Source of the DNA: Aphelenchoides besseyi
Lineage: Eukaryota > Nematoda > Chromadorea > Rhabditida > Aphelenchoididae
NCBI GenBank assembly: GCA_024699855.1
Contig: JAMPIQ010000002.1
Coordinates: 5,890,001-5,954,000 of the forward strand
Direction: 5' to 3'
DNA length: 64,000 nt
Of the stretch, positions 51,597 to 63,837 are shown in pieces. The translations under genes were made by a program, and so were the position numbers. The notes below the pieces were generated by a model. The model worked only from the letters and a program-made list of their open reading frames with translations, searched no databases and was not told the DNA's origin. Positions within the stretch are counted from its first letter, which is position 1, and the number at the start of each line of letters is the position of its first letter.

Positions 51597-52803
51597 TTAA
51601 TTGGAATCGTTTGGCACGAGAGAACCCAAATTGTTGGCGTAATAGTGTGGAATCTTATCGGTGCTGCCGTTCATCTGATTCGCAACCACATCTTCGACTT
51701 GATGGCACCCGCTAAGAACGAGCATTGTTTGTAATCCATGATCACGACCGAATTTGATGTCGGTGTCGGTGCGATCGCCAACCATCAATGTACGAGCCGG
51801 ATCGATTTTCCAACGTCGTTGGATGTAGTCGAATGCTGGAGTATTCGGCTTCCCGACAACCATTGGTTCACGTCCCGAAGCAGCTTTTACAGCGCTAATG
51901 ATTGGACCAGCATCTGGGACTAAAAGTTTGGACGAACAATTAAATGAATGATTACGATTAGAACTAACCAATAAGTTCTGGATCCGGTGCCGGACAACGA
52001 TCGTCTTCGTTTGTTCCGATGAAGTCAACGTTTTCGTTCTGTAATGATCATGGTTGAACGATGAAGAGGAGAATTAAAACGAACCTGAAGATAATTACAC
52101 GCTTTCATTAAAGAAAGGTAGTTGAAATCGAATTGGTAGCCAACAACCACCGCTCCCACTTGCTCGACTTCTTCGTCTAAGTCCAAACTCAAAAGAAAAG
52201 CACCGCCATTTGGTTTCTGCTTGTCGCTCGTATCGTGACTAAAGTGAGGAACGCCGACTTCATCGAGCTCATCTTTTACGCCTTGTTCGCCAATGACGTA
52301 AACTTTCTTGCCCGTCTTGTGCATTCCTTTGCGATAAAGAACATCGGCAGTTACAGCAGACGGATTGACCAAACTGTGTTTGCCCAAACGATCACTGTAT
52401 CCCAATTTGGCCAACTTCTTTCCGTAGGTTGCACGACTGCACGTTGCATTGTTGGTCTGAAAAGCTTTCATTAATGCTGTAAGAACTACGAAAACCGTAC
52501 CAAGAGAATGACTTGTTTGCCAGCATCGAGCAACATATCGATGAATTGCGGGCTTCCCTCGATTTTGTTTTGTCCCAACCACAAAACACCTAAACAAAAG
52601 ACTTATAAATGGCTCCTCAAAAGCCAAAACTCACCATCACAATCGAACACGAAAGTAGTAAATTTGTCCATCAATGGTCGGAACTTTTCAGAGTCGAGAA
52701 AAGTAGGCAACGGAGGTGTTTTGAGTGTCTTTCCATTGTCGACTCGGCGCAAGAACATGTTCTCATTAAGAGAGCAATCAACATTAAGTTCGATCGGTGG
52801 CAT
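51597..52803 (-). CDS. HAD-superfamily phosphoglycolate / glycerol-3-phosphate phosphatase
   Basis: Five exons (52803-52635, 52589-52501, 52456-52085, 52038-51969, 51919-51597) sum to 340 residues. The family (PGP; PGPH in nematodes) dephosphorylates 2-phosphoglycolate and glycerol-3-phosphate in the cytosol, clearing toxic side products and controlling glycerol metabolism. HAD motif I is FVFDCDGVLWLG, with the nucleophile Asp and the Asp two residues later. Motif II is VILLTNNAT. The type C2 cap holds VGYQFDFNYLSLMKA. Motif III Lys is in MVVGKPNTPAFDYI. Motif IV is MVGDRTDTDIKFGRDHG. All catalytic residues are in place. The start lies just after a GTCAGCAG acceptor. Length is typical. Confidence 0.93.
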
Positions 52804-53481
52804 CTTGGTCTGCTGACGAGTGGAGTAATGCGAAAGACTTTTAAGAGCAAAAGGCGATTGAAAGCGAAGGGTGGTGCGACTGTCTGATTTACTTTAATCA
52901 AACAACAACCACGAGAAAAGCTGAGATTGGCAACTGATAATTCTCTGGCCGACTGCGGTCACTTTTATACGCAAACGAAAGGCGGAGCGTGCACACACGA
53001 GTGGGCAGAGTAACAGAGGCGTTTGAAAAGACAGAGATCGTTTGGGCGGGCGATTCTCACGACAAAGTGGACTTTTCAATACAAACCATGAACTTTTCCA
53101 ATTCCTATCAATCATCCCGCCCTCTTGCACAGAGAAACCCGAGTGATCGGTTCACGCGCGCAAGATTCGTACGCCGATGAGTTGATCATCGGTACCGTAA
53201 AACTCAGAATACACTTTGCACTTTATTTTTAGATGTTCAATTGAAAACTTCAAATTTGGAAAATTAACAACAGCGGAAATTGAACGAACAGAGGCTTCCG
53301 ATTACATTTGTTGCAGAATGTTCGTACGAATCGAATTAATTTCATCGACGTCAGGTTCTGAGGCCCGGTCAGATTGACATCATTTCGAATATCTTCGCTG
53401 CACACGTGAATACCCTCCCGATTGAATCGGCTCATTAAGAAATTGGCCGTCGGAACGTTCGTTGTTCACGTGAATTCTCAG
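52804..53481. other. divergent intergenic region
   Basis: Between the phosphatase start (-) and the orphan gene at 53.5 kb (+). Frames here lack support. Probably promoters of both. Confidence 0.4.
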
Positions 53482-53798
53482 ATGTCTGCTGCTGAAACAA
53501 AATTTATCAACGAAATGACCAAGTTTCCATTTTTGGATTCTGCTCGGAAGAAATCGCATTTGGGCGCTTCCGTTTCGTTGATTAATGGCGAATTTGAAGT
53601 TGTACGGTAGCTGGTGTATACGATTAGAAAAAGGCAATAAACGGATATGATTCTTACAGTCTGAGTGCCATTGGATTAAGCAACTCCGCCCAAGAAGTTT
53701 GGCAAAAGTTTCCGACTTCTGACCTTCGATTGTACCGCTGGATCAGCAGTAACCGTAGGATTCGTCGCATCAGAAAAGTGCTGCTACAATTCACGTGA
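53482..53798 (+). CDS. orphan 87-residue protein, two exons
   Basis: Exons 53482-53606 and 53660-53798 join in phase to 87 residues. The ATG directly follows a GAATTCTCAG acceptor, which fits trans-splicing. The donor is CG|GTAGCT and the acceptor TTCTTACAG. The sequence is mixed charged and hydrophobic (SAAETKFINEMTKFPFLDS, GASVSLINGEFEVVRLSAIG, SAQEVWQKFPTSDLRLYRW) and ends in a strongly basic helix-like stretch (SSNRRIRRIRKVLLQFT). The intron is 53 nt. I recognise no family; a nucleic-acid-binding role is possible from the basic end but not shown. Confidence 0.55.
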
Positions 53799-55567
53799 AT
53801 AGTTGGGGTTCGGTAAACCGGGAATTCGTTTGCAATTGTTTGTTTCCTTTGGAGCTCACTTTTGAAGTACTTTGCTCAGATGTCAACGACAATCTGTAGA
53901 TTAGACTGCCATTTGAATTAGTCAACATTCAGAGAGAACAAAGCATACTGAGATACAGTAGACAACAACATCTTCGGAACAGTTTCTTTGTTTGGTGTAC
54001 TTTAATTTTTAATCACTTCGTCGATAAAGTAGTCAAAATTTGAGCCCAAAAATCACCAACAATTCAGTTGCAATCGCGAGTTTTTGAGCGAATATTTTCG
54101 CTTGAATTGCGGGTAGACGTCTGTCTAAATTACTATTTAGCAGATGACCATTGATCAGTATAACTGAAACGTTTCTGATAGCGGTCATCAATGTTTCGAT
54201 GGAACTTTTGGTTTTTTGCATCGGCGTGCGAATCACATGAACAGACAGGTGGCTTCCCGACGATAAAAAAGATCTTTAAAAATCATTTGAACGTTTTTTT
54301 AATGTCTGTATTGTTTCGTTGAAATTCACGTTATACATCGTGACACGAAAGCTGGACTTTGACTTGGTCGGTCAGAATCTCGGATTGCTCGCAGTCGACT
54401 GCTGGTGATAGCGTTGTCAGAATCTTTTTGGTTTCCTCCTCGTGACGCCCAACCACTACAGTTTGCTGGTGCTGGTTAATCAGCGATAAGAAAGCAAACA
54501 TATGACTTTTAAAGGTGCGATCGTTTGACTTGAACGAATGTTCTCTGATCCCAATGTTTCAGTAAGAAAAGTTTCCGGAGAATTCGATTACGAACATTCG
54601 ATTTCAAGAACCTCATGTTTCTTACGCGTGCATTTTGTTGAGCTTTCGCATTTGAGATCACAAACTTTGTGCAACAAGAGAACTTTCTGTGACTTTCAAT
54701 GGATTGCCCGAGATACCCTCGGGCAGAAACAATCGTTTACTTTGAAGTAACAGAAACAAAAGAACCCATTTATTTACAATTGTGTGCGCAAGAAAACCCA
54801 CTTCTAATCATCATGCAGTCGGGTTGCTATTTTCGGCGTATCCACATGTAAACGTGTTATCTCGGTTGATTGGAAGATTGTGCTCTTTGATAATTCTGCT
54901 TTGTCAAAGATTATTTCGGTTTACTCAAAGATCATTCAAATGTCAAGGAAATGTGTTTGCAAATTGATGTGTCCACTCATGTTTGACCACTCAAGTTGGT
55001 TACAAAGATCAACTCAGATTGCGATGGACTGTGTTCTTTCGAGCAAGAAACCATTTACTTGTTCGATTCACGTGAATCACCATGGATTCGATTGTTTACA
55101 GTGGCATAACGAATGCGATCTTTAGCGATAAAAACGTCGCTCAAGTAGGCTCATACCGCAAGTACTTCTTCTTTAAAGAGCAAAGTATGGTCCTGTGTGA
55201 CGCTTAGAGTCCAAAGAGCAGTTTCATTGGAGTCGTAAAGTCAGTCGCTCTCATTCGTTTGTTGTAGTCGAGACGGCGAAACATTTCGCCTGTCAACGAC
55301 ACATCGATCTTTAAAAGTCACGATCAGTTGATAAAGAATTGATGACCCAAAATAGAGCGCGTGCTGGAACCGATGCTCAGATTCGTATACGTGAAATGAG
55401 ATCTTCAGAAAGCAACAACTGAAATTGCGTTCTTTAAAGATTTTATTTGGAAATAAACAATAGAGATAACAAGTCGAATTTTGTTCTTTTAAAGTCGCCT
55501 ATATAGCGAAACCTGAGAAGGACTGGCGGGTAAACTTGGAAAAGATTATGTGAGCACATTGGCCCAA
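53799..55567. other. intergenic
   Basis: About 1.8 kb with no convincing exon on either strand. Short frames at 54.0-55.1 kb have no splice or domain support. Confidence 0.4.
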
Positions 55568-57500
55568 TCAGATTGCGGTCGCCAACACGTTTTGAGCCAC
55601 TTCTTTGAACGAAGAAGTTTTGTTCTTGGCGATTCCGAACAACGTTAGAATCAATGTGATCATAGCTCGTCGAAACTGACCGAGTGTAATTTGATAGACG
55701 TAGAAGGACTTCAGAAGTTTCTCCAATGCCAGCGCACTTGTTTGACCACAAGGAATAATCTGAACGAATACAGTATTAGAGACCGAAATACAAATGTAAA
55801 AAAACCTTGTCGATCACAATAATCCGATAGTTTGTGGAGTCCGTGAAAATGACTGGACCTAAAATGTGTTATAATTAAACGTCAAACAACTCGAACTCGC
55901 CGGTATCTCCGTTCTCACGCATTGACTTCAGAATGTTTGCATCATCCACGGTTTCAAGATGTGCAATCAAATAACTCAACTTTGTATTTGTCTCACGATG
56001 CTAAAACCATCAAAAATGCCTTTTTTTCCAGATTGGCTGCTTACCAAACGTCTAACCAAAAATGGGATGCAGTGCAAAGCCCAAGTTGAGATCATGTTTC
56101 GATCGTCCGATTCGTTTTTTCCAACTACTCGAAAGTAATGATCTGAAATCACTCAGTGGTCTGGTGACGTCTATTTCGTTGTTTACCAGGATTCGTTCGT
56201 TTTAAATAAGCCAAGATTTTCGGTGCAACACAAGTTTCCCAGTGTTCGGCGATGTTATCCGGATTTTTGTTAAACTCATTGCTCATCAATTCGCTAAACC
56301 GGGTTTCGAACTAAATTTCGATGTCACGTTAATTGATCTGGAGTTACTTACAAGCTCTGTATTCTCTTCCAAAACGCTCAAATGTGTGATCGTATCATTT
56401 GGAACACTCAAAACCGCTGGGAACAGTCTCGACTGATCATGTTGATCCAAACGTCTCTTCCGATTGTTCTTGACCAAAGTATCTGACGGTGCGTCTCCAC
56501 GATTGATTTCTCCACTTCGAGCTTTACGATCTCGTTCATTGTAAATAAAAACGTCTAAAAGATTACTTTAGTTATGTTGACAAATACTCTTATCTTACCA
56601 AGAAAACCTCGCGATTGACTGTTGTGGAAATCCGTGATTTCGTAGTTGAAATTCGGAAGATTTCCGAAAAACTGTTTAGCAAAAAATGCTCGTTCCAAGG
56701 TTGTTGGTTTGTATTTTTGAGCACATGCTTCCATCAACCAACGACCAGCCGTTCGAACCAATTGTTGTCGTTCACCTAAAATCGCAAGTTCATTAAACTC
56801 ATGGGTATTTGAAGGCTCCTACCCGGCTCAATCGGCTCGCCTCTTTCAAGCTTTGCAACAATCAATTCCGCTTTTCGACAACCCATCACGACATTCGGAA
56901 TTGTTACCTGAAATATATAGCTGTCTATCTACACAATTTATTCAAATACCACAAAAAGTACAGTGGAGCAAACCTCGTTTAAAGAATGTCCAATGACGAT
57001 ATCCGGCGGCGTTGCAATTCGAGAATCGTTGGCAAAGGTTGATGTGACTTGCATGTTTGATGGCGTTGATGAACCAGAGGGTATTTGATTGGACAAAACG
57101 GAAAGCAACTGCGGTGATTGATCCATTGAAGTTTCGTTGAAATCGACTTTTCTTGACATCTCGTTCTACAAATCACATAAACAAACACATTAAATCGAGT
57201 TTAACTCACAGGTAACCTTTCAAAGTTGAAATAAAAGACGTCATTCTTGTCGTCAATGTTCTCTTCGTAAAACAAAATGTGCGATTTTTGCGAGTCGGAA
57301 CTGTCGCGTTCTGATCGTTGAACAGTTGTTGGCGGATATTCGAAACGACTTTGTATCCGATCGACCAGTTGCTAAACTCATAAATAAAACTCATTGCCGA
57401 GTGATTACAGTACCTGAACGGTTGTTGAAGTAGGCATTTTAACGGTGTAACGCAGCGTCTGTCCATTCGGATTCGTTATATGACAAACGATGTTGAGCAT
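55568..57500 (-). CDS. SAMD3-like protein with N-terminal ubiquitin/PB1-like segment
   Basis: Eleven exons (57500-57414, 57371-57210, 57165-56974, 56907-56823, 56775-56599, 56554-56352, 56310-56187, 56142-56045, 56000-55901, 55858-55806, 55759-55568) sum to 490 residues. The start follows a TTGATTTCAG acceptor. The N-terminus (NPNGQTLRYTVKMPTSTTV, then LVDRI) resembles a PB1 or ubiquitin-like strand pair. The middle (QQLVRTAGRWLMEACAQKYK, AFFAKQFFGNLPNFNYE, SRGFLDVFIYNERDRKARS) recalls the helical module of SAMD3-like animal proteins, with its FP-L and G-L-N-R spacing. The C-terminal part (AEHWETCVAPKILAYLKR, TGPVIFTDSTNYRIIVI) is also laid out as in those proteins. No function is established for them. 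The intron after exon 9 uses a GC donor (GCGAGT). Confidence 0.6.
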
Positions 57501-58547
57501 TCTGCTTCTGAAATCAAAAACTAAAGAAATTTTTGTGTTGACACATTGCATTAATCAATAGAAAGACTGCAAATTGACACGTCGCACTTATTTCTGAGTG
57601 TATGAGTAGTGAAAGAAGAGGTAACAACTGTATAACATGAAAATAACTCACTATGTCACTTCGAAATTGCTTCGGAAGTTTTTTCTGTTAAGACAAACGT
57701 TTTGATTGGATTTTCCAATCAAATCAAAAATAAGAGACAAAAGAACCCAAATGAAACCGCGTATGAGTGTCGCCCAAGTGATCAGATCGACTGTTTCGTT
57801 CGTGTGAACCCGAGAGATTGCGACGATCGCGGAGTTTCGTGTGTGTACCGCAATCAACTGGACAGTTCGAAGATGAGAGATAACAACCAAATCGAGAGAT
57901 TGTGTAGCATCCTGAGTTCTTCACTCATTGTGTCGTTTTCATTTGATCGATTGTTCTCAACGGCAGAAATGGTCAATGGAAAGGCTACTAGTGATCTTTG
58001 AGAACGAACTTTGCTCGTGAGATGACCGTTTAGTTTTCTTTTGTCGACAATGAGCTGGAATTGACGAGTGATTTCGAAACGATCAGTAAACTCGTGAACA
58101 ATTGATCGGAGAACGCAGTTTGCGAAGCCGTTTTGTTTTCAAACATTCAGTTTTAGCAACAGATTACTTTCTCGTGATCGCATGAACTGGACTCTCGACC
58201 TTAAACTTCGAAGCAATCAAAATCATCGGTTTGTATCATCGAGTATATTACCAATTATTTACAAATAGATTACAATCTACGAACATGCAGAAGTCTAGTT
58301 ACACATAATGTTATTAAGAAAACACGTAGAGAAAATTTTCGTAAAGCTCGTGAATTTGTTGAGTACAAGAAATGAACATAATCGATTATCTAATTCTACA
58401 ACAATATAACGGTAGTTACTAGAAATAGTCCCTGTAAAAACAACCACAGTAAACGAAAACAAAATCAATGGAATCTCGTCAATTGGACTTCGATTTCGCT
58501 TCATCTACTTTGACCGATAGAAAAGCTAACGAATTGCTTCAAACTCT
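57501..58547. other. intergenic
   Basis: Upstream of the SAMD3-like gene and downstream of the bZIP gene, both on minus. The 99-codon plus-strand frame at 57702-58001 and its minus-strand counterpart lack support. Confidence 0.4.
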
Positions 58548-59406
58548 TCAAATCGCCGCACTGACAAACGGATTGTGACCGACTAACTTGGAGTTGATAG
58601 CAACAATACGATGGCGTTCGATTTCCGTGCGTAAACGTTCGACCTCAAAGCGAAGTCGCAGATTTTCCTGTTCGAGAAGTGCGGCTCGGACAGCAACTTC
58701 ATCCTCCTGAAATGGATTGTTTCGAAATAAGTCGTTTACAGAACTCGAAAACTTACCCTTCGACGTCGAGAATCCCGACTTCTTTTGGCAGCATCGTTGT
58801 TCTTTTGTCTTCGTATCCAATAGGCATCATCGCGGACAAGTTCTTTGCGTTTCTTCTCATTGCTTTGAGAGCCGTGAATTACTCCGTGATTAGCAGCTTC
58901 ATTTGTGACCGAGTGAGACGATGAAATACTACCGTCACTATCGCATGATCCAATAGCATGAGTTGAAAGGTCGTGCATCGACGAATCCAATCGACTAGAG
59001 CTTCCGGATTGTTGGGAGACGAAATCACAAGCGCCAAGAAATTCGTTGCCAGTGGTCGGTGGTGTTGTTTTAATGGTCGAGAATAACAACGAATTCGCAT
59101 CGATTTTTGATCTGTTCCCTGTTTCTGCTTCGGCCACTGGCAAAGTGGTTGGAATTGAGAACGCGGAGTGCAAACCGGGTTCCGTGTCGTTCAGATCTTT
59201 GATTCCAAACAAATTGGCCGATTGAACGAGTTGATTAATGCAATTGGCATTGCCGGCGTAGAGATTGTAGAGTGTTGAGTGGTTAAGATCAAGTGGAAAG
59301 AAAGGCTGAAAGGTGGTCGATTAGGACTTTCGGCTGAAATCAAATTTACCGTGTTCAAGAACGGACGTTGTGGACCAGTGGGTTGATGAGTAAGTGAAGA
59401 GGTCAT
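58548..59406 (-). CDS. PAR-type bZIP transcription factor (HLF/TEF/CES-2/ATF-2 group)
   Basis: Three exons (59406-59350, 59305-58757, 58706-58548) sum to 254 residues. PAR bZIP factors bind palindromic TTAYRTAA-type sites as dimers; in nematodes they act in apoptosis control, metabolism and timing. The C-terminal bZIP is clear: DDAYWIRRQKNNDAAKRSRD is the extended basic region, with the N-A-A-x-R-S-R core of the group. It is followed by EDEVAVRAALLEQENLRLRF and a zipper continuing LRTEIERHRI. The PAR-like acidic segment lies just before it (KRKELVRDDAYW). The N-terminal 140 residues are Ser/Thr/Asn-rich and probably activating. The splice inside the basic region-zipper boundary is conserved in this group. 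Confidence 0.9.
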
Positions 59407-61228
59407 TTCGAGACGTGTAGCAATCAAAATTTCGAGGTTGTTGTTCGAATGACGAGTGAGCGGCTTCACGCATGAAGCGGAATGTTGCCGAAAACTCCGG
59501 AATGAATAACAGAAATCGAAAGGCGTTGATGACAAGCTCGTATGGTTAGTTTGAAGTGACGAAGAACGAAGGCTTTTCACTTTCCGCAAATCCGAATTAC
59601 CCTTGAAGCACGAAAGTAAAATCTGGGGCACGTCAACTGCGGCATCGACCGCAACGCTGTGCGTCGTGGATTTGTGAAAGCCCGTTCGGCGGCGGATGAA
59701 CGAAAGCGACGTTGTTGACCCAAATTTCAATGCCACTACGTTGACGACGCGGAGTTTTGGGCGATTCCGCTTGAAGCGAAAGCGATTTCGTCAACTGATG
59801 GAATATTCAGGTCAGCATTCGGATTGATGCCACTTTCTCTCTTTGCTGCTCACAACTATTGCGATTTGCTCATTTCCTGCCTGAATCTAACGCTCTTTCG
59901 CTCTGCATGCCCATCATCGCAATTTCAAAAGACGAATGATGCCGTTGCTGTTTTTCGCAAATCGCACTCTTCACGTGTTGGAGACATTGACGAAATTCGC
60001 ATCCATCCCTCGACGAACTTCGGCAGTGAACTTGACAACAAGCACGTACATTGAGCGATGTTTGATATTCCGCTTTGCTCTTTGATCAACACAATCGTCG
60101 GAATAAACAAATCTGTTGGCGAGATGAATCACAACAGAACCAACTCATTCAAGCAGATTCATTTGCAACATAAACATTCAGTTTGTGTTATTGCGAATTG
60201 GTTTTCTAATGCTGATTTGTTAAAGGTCTCAGATGATCACAGAAACAAAAAACAAAAGTTTCTGCTTTCAAATATCTGCATCCGATGCTTTCACTTCACG
60301 AACAAACCGGAAGCAGTGGCTATTGCCCTTCAGGAAGATCAGCGCTGTCATCGGGCATCACGGATTGAGCTCCGGATTGCGAGTGTGCGACGAAAGTGAA
60401 ATGCCGCGGGCGTTGACGTTGCCGAATCGCACAACAACCGGAATTCAATGGAAACCAAAGAATGCCATTCAACCTCAAAGCTCAAAACAAAATTGATGCA
60501 AAAACCAAACTGCCGGTTTCTGAAATTTGATCCCAAAATACAATTCAGTCATGTTCTCGTGTCATCTAATATGGTTAACAATTGGGAAACCAAATTTGTG
60601 TGCTCAGAACAACAGTTTTGGTCAATGAATGACCTCAGTCTGATGCTTGAAGTCGTTTTTCTCGTTTCGACGTAATCATCCCGTCGAGTTTTTACGTCAA
60701 AAGATCGTTGAAAAGCTTTGAGTTCTAATTTAAGCGAAAAACTGAGATGCCAAAAAGATAATAAAAATTGTTTATTCAAACTGTTTCGTATTAAAACGAT
60801 ATGAACAGGGACAAACGATGTTCGTAAGAGTTGAGAAAACAAAAGAAATGAATGTCAATTGACCCATAGAAAGCAATTTGATGGAGGAGTTGATGGGAAA
60901 ATCGCTAGATTACAACTATTTACGGGTAAGATTCCAATTCGTAAATATTCTATCGATTCTGAACAAACCATGCTAATTAGTAGGATGAATTCAATGGCAG
61001 TTAGTGAAATGGAATTGAGAAATTATCAGTGGAAACATGATTTGAAAGAGGAACTATCTACAAACCGGTAGTTAGCATCGCTAATACGACGATGCAAAAT
61101 TTTGAGAGAACTGGAGAATACCGCGCACAAAAGATTGAGAGAAAATAGATTTTTACAAATTACCTCGTAAAATATCATTAAAGAAAAACTCAACAATCGA
61201 AAACAAAATATACCCAAGGTTGGTAGCT
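59407..61228. other. upstream region of bZIP gene and 3' flank of BAH gene
   Basis: About 1.8 kb. A minus-strand open frame (59736-59191) overlaps the bZIP start in another frame and is not accepted. Nothing else coding was seen. Regulatory elements of the bZIP gene are expected here but none was identified. Confidence 0.4.
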
Positions 61229-63837
61229 CTAACGTTGACAACGTGTTGTTTTACGAGTGCCATTGCTTTTGGATCCACGACGTGAAGTTCCGGAGACACG
61301 AATCTTACGAGTTCGAAGACTGTAAACATGACGACAGAAATACACCTAAAATAGTTCGGTAAAGTTCGAGTGGTCCTTGTTGTCTACTTACCAAATCGAT
61401 TGGCGTATCTTCGTGTGGAAGTCGCAATCGACGTTGATAGTGTTCATCTCCACGTGACCAAACTTCGCAGCTTTCCAGAGGACGACGTTCCGGCGGCATT
61501 TCATCGATTCGAGTTTCGGCAACAAAACTAAAAACGCTTGTTATCGAAAGGTTTGGTACGATTTGTTACTTACCGGCAATATTCACTGTAACTCAAAACA
61601 AAAGCATGTTCTTCGATTGCATCAACATTTATAACGTCGCAGTGTTTTGAGGCCAAAAGCTCCTTTTCGTGCATGTTTTTGCTGATATCATCTGACACTT
61701 GTGTCGGAGAGTAGTACCAGAATACTTCGGCACAAATCGCCCCGGAAGAGTCGTCCAAAAACAAACGAACGATTTTGCCAACATTTTCAAGACCTTCAGA
61801 CGAACGAACTCGAACACAATCTCGTACACGAATCACTTCGTCGCGTTCGCGTTGATGGCGAATTTCTGCGTAGCAACGCCGTCGTTGGTATTGAGTTTCG
61901 TGTGCCAAACGAACATCGTGAATTTGTCCCTCATCGACCGGTTGCCAATTCGATTTGATCGGCACACTGCGAACTCGTCGTTCTTTTTTGCGACCACCCG
62001 AGCGTCGATGATTACGAGGTTTTGATTTTGTCGACTTTTTCGGTTCGGTTTGTTGACGTGATGGACGTGGACGCAGTTTGGTGTTTTGAACGGGAGTCAA
62101 CGGTGCAGGTGAAGGTGATGGCGAAATCGATTGGGATGTTCGAGTGTCATATTCAACAAATGGAACATTTTTCGTTTCTTCATTTGGCATTGCTATCGGA
62201 TCATAAACAGTAGACACAGATTCTTCGACCAGTAAACTGGAATCCGCACTACTCACTCCACTCGAAGACAAAATCAACGTCTCGGTTGGTTGTGTTGCAT
62301 TAACAGCGACAGTCAATGGTGTTGATGGCAAAGGTTGTTGACATTCATTTCTCACCTTTTCGTTGTCAATGTATACATCTTTCGTAGTCTCCACAGGTAA
62401 CGATTGATTGTTCGACAGTAATTCAATAGTGGACTCCAAAAGAACAGGTGTCTTTGGTTCGCTGGTTAGACCTGAGCGAAAATCATCTTTTGCTTCCAAA
62501 GTTATTGTTGGCACGTCGGCTGTCATTTGATTGTCATCAGCACGTGTAATCGTTTCGGGTGACGCAGTATCGTCGAACTCCATGTTCATTGGCATCAATT
62601 TTGGCATTTTAAGCATTGATTCAGAGTTCGAGTCAACGGATGAGGAACGCTCACGTTTTCCAGGTCCAGATGGCGAAGCAGCCGAAATTGTTGGGATGCT
62701 CGGAGTTGAAGGAGCAATCGATGCAACAGTTGGCGTTGAGATTGCAAATTTGGCTGGTGATCGAAGAAGCGCTTTGTAGTACAACAACGGATGAATTGAA
62801 CTTGGTGGCGCAGCTTCTGTTGGACTGGTCGTTGCACTTGTAATGGCCGAACTTGAAGACGTCAACGGTGTTGAAGCAATCGGCAATGATGGCAATTGAA
62901 GCGGAGATGCTTGGTTGAGCGGTTCGGTTGGACAATCAGAACGATGAACTTCGGGTTCGAGCAACGGTGGCTCATCGGCAAATGCGAGTTGAACGGGCAT
63001 GAGGTCGGGTGGAGCACCGAAGTCTTCGAACTCCGACGCTAAGCACGGTAACTCAGGCTCCAGCACAGGGGGCAGATTGTGGTCGTACGCTGACTCACAA
63101 CGCAACGATGGGGGTCGATTTGCTTCCAGAGTTGGCGGCAAAGTCGATTGCGAGAAATCGTGACCCTGAAATAAATTCATTAGATCGCATGAAAACAAAG
63201 TCAAAGATCAAGCACGTGCCGTTTCAAGCAATAAAGACAAATAGCAGAAAAGGGACGCCGTTCTTTCGCGTCGGTGGTCGTTCAAATTTGCCGGTCAGCC
63301 GCTCGAATTTGGTCCACAAAATAAGGCAAAAGCAGACGCCGCAAATTGCAACGTTGCGCATTTAATCCCCGCTGACGGTTGTTCTTAAAACCAAAAGCTG
63401 TCAAGAGCAATCGCGATTATTAAAAGGAATAATCACAAAAGTGCTGATACCAAAATTACTGCATAGTAGTTTCCCGAAATTGACAAACGAAAGAATCAGA
63501 AGAAGCCATCGAATGGCCTCAACAAAGAATTTTGGCCGCAAATTTTGGTGAATGCGCAGTGACCACTGATGGCGAAAAACATCACAACAACGAGGCCGAT
63601 GCCCATTCAATGTCATTGGGAAGCGCGACTAGAGACCGAAGAACCGCGAGAGGTCGCAGGTTGAGGAAAACAAGCAATCGGACGTGACTCTTCAGTCAGA
63701 TAGAATGTGAAGCGCACAAATGCGACCCAACGACAATGAAATAGGATTACAATTAGTTGAAAGATACCAACCTGTAAACCGAACATAAATTCAAAGGTCG
63801 AACATTCACGGAGAGTAGCAAATTGTGTGATTTGCAT
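61229..63837 (-). CDS. BAHD1-like BAH-domain chromatin protein
   Basis: Four exons (63837-63772, 63165-61574, 61527-61392, 61345-61229) sum exactly to 636 residues. Exon 1 starts a few bases after an unpaired GCATTTCTAG acceptor and joins LQ|GHDF across an intron of about 600 nt. The first 370 residues are Pro/Ser/Thr-rich and disordered. A basic patch (PRNHRRSGGRKKERRVRS) precedes a C-terminal BAH domain: VIRVRDCVRVRSSEGLENVG, IVRLFLDDSSGAICAEVFWY, YSPTQ, HEKELLASKHCDVINVDAIE, FVLSYSEYCRF and finally DLVYFCRHVYSLRTRKI. This closing CRHVY segment is typical of BAHD1 and its relatives, which read repressive histone marks and build heterochromatin. The last 20 residues are basic. Function is inferred from the family. 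Confidence 0.85.

Noticed and set aside
59191..59736. 181-codon minus-strand frame overlapping the bZIP 5' end
   Set aside because: Out of frame with the bZIP exons, which join in phase and carry the known motifs.
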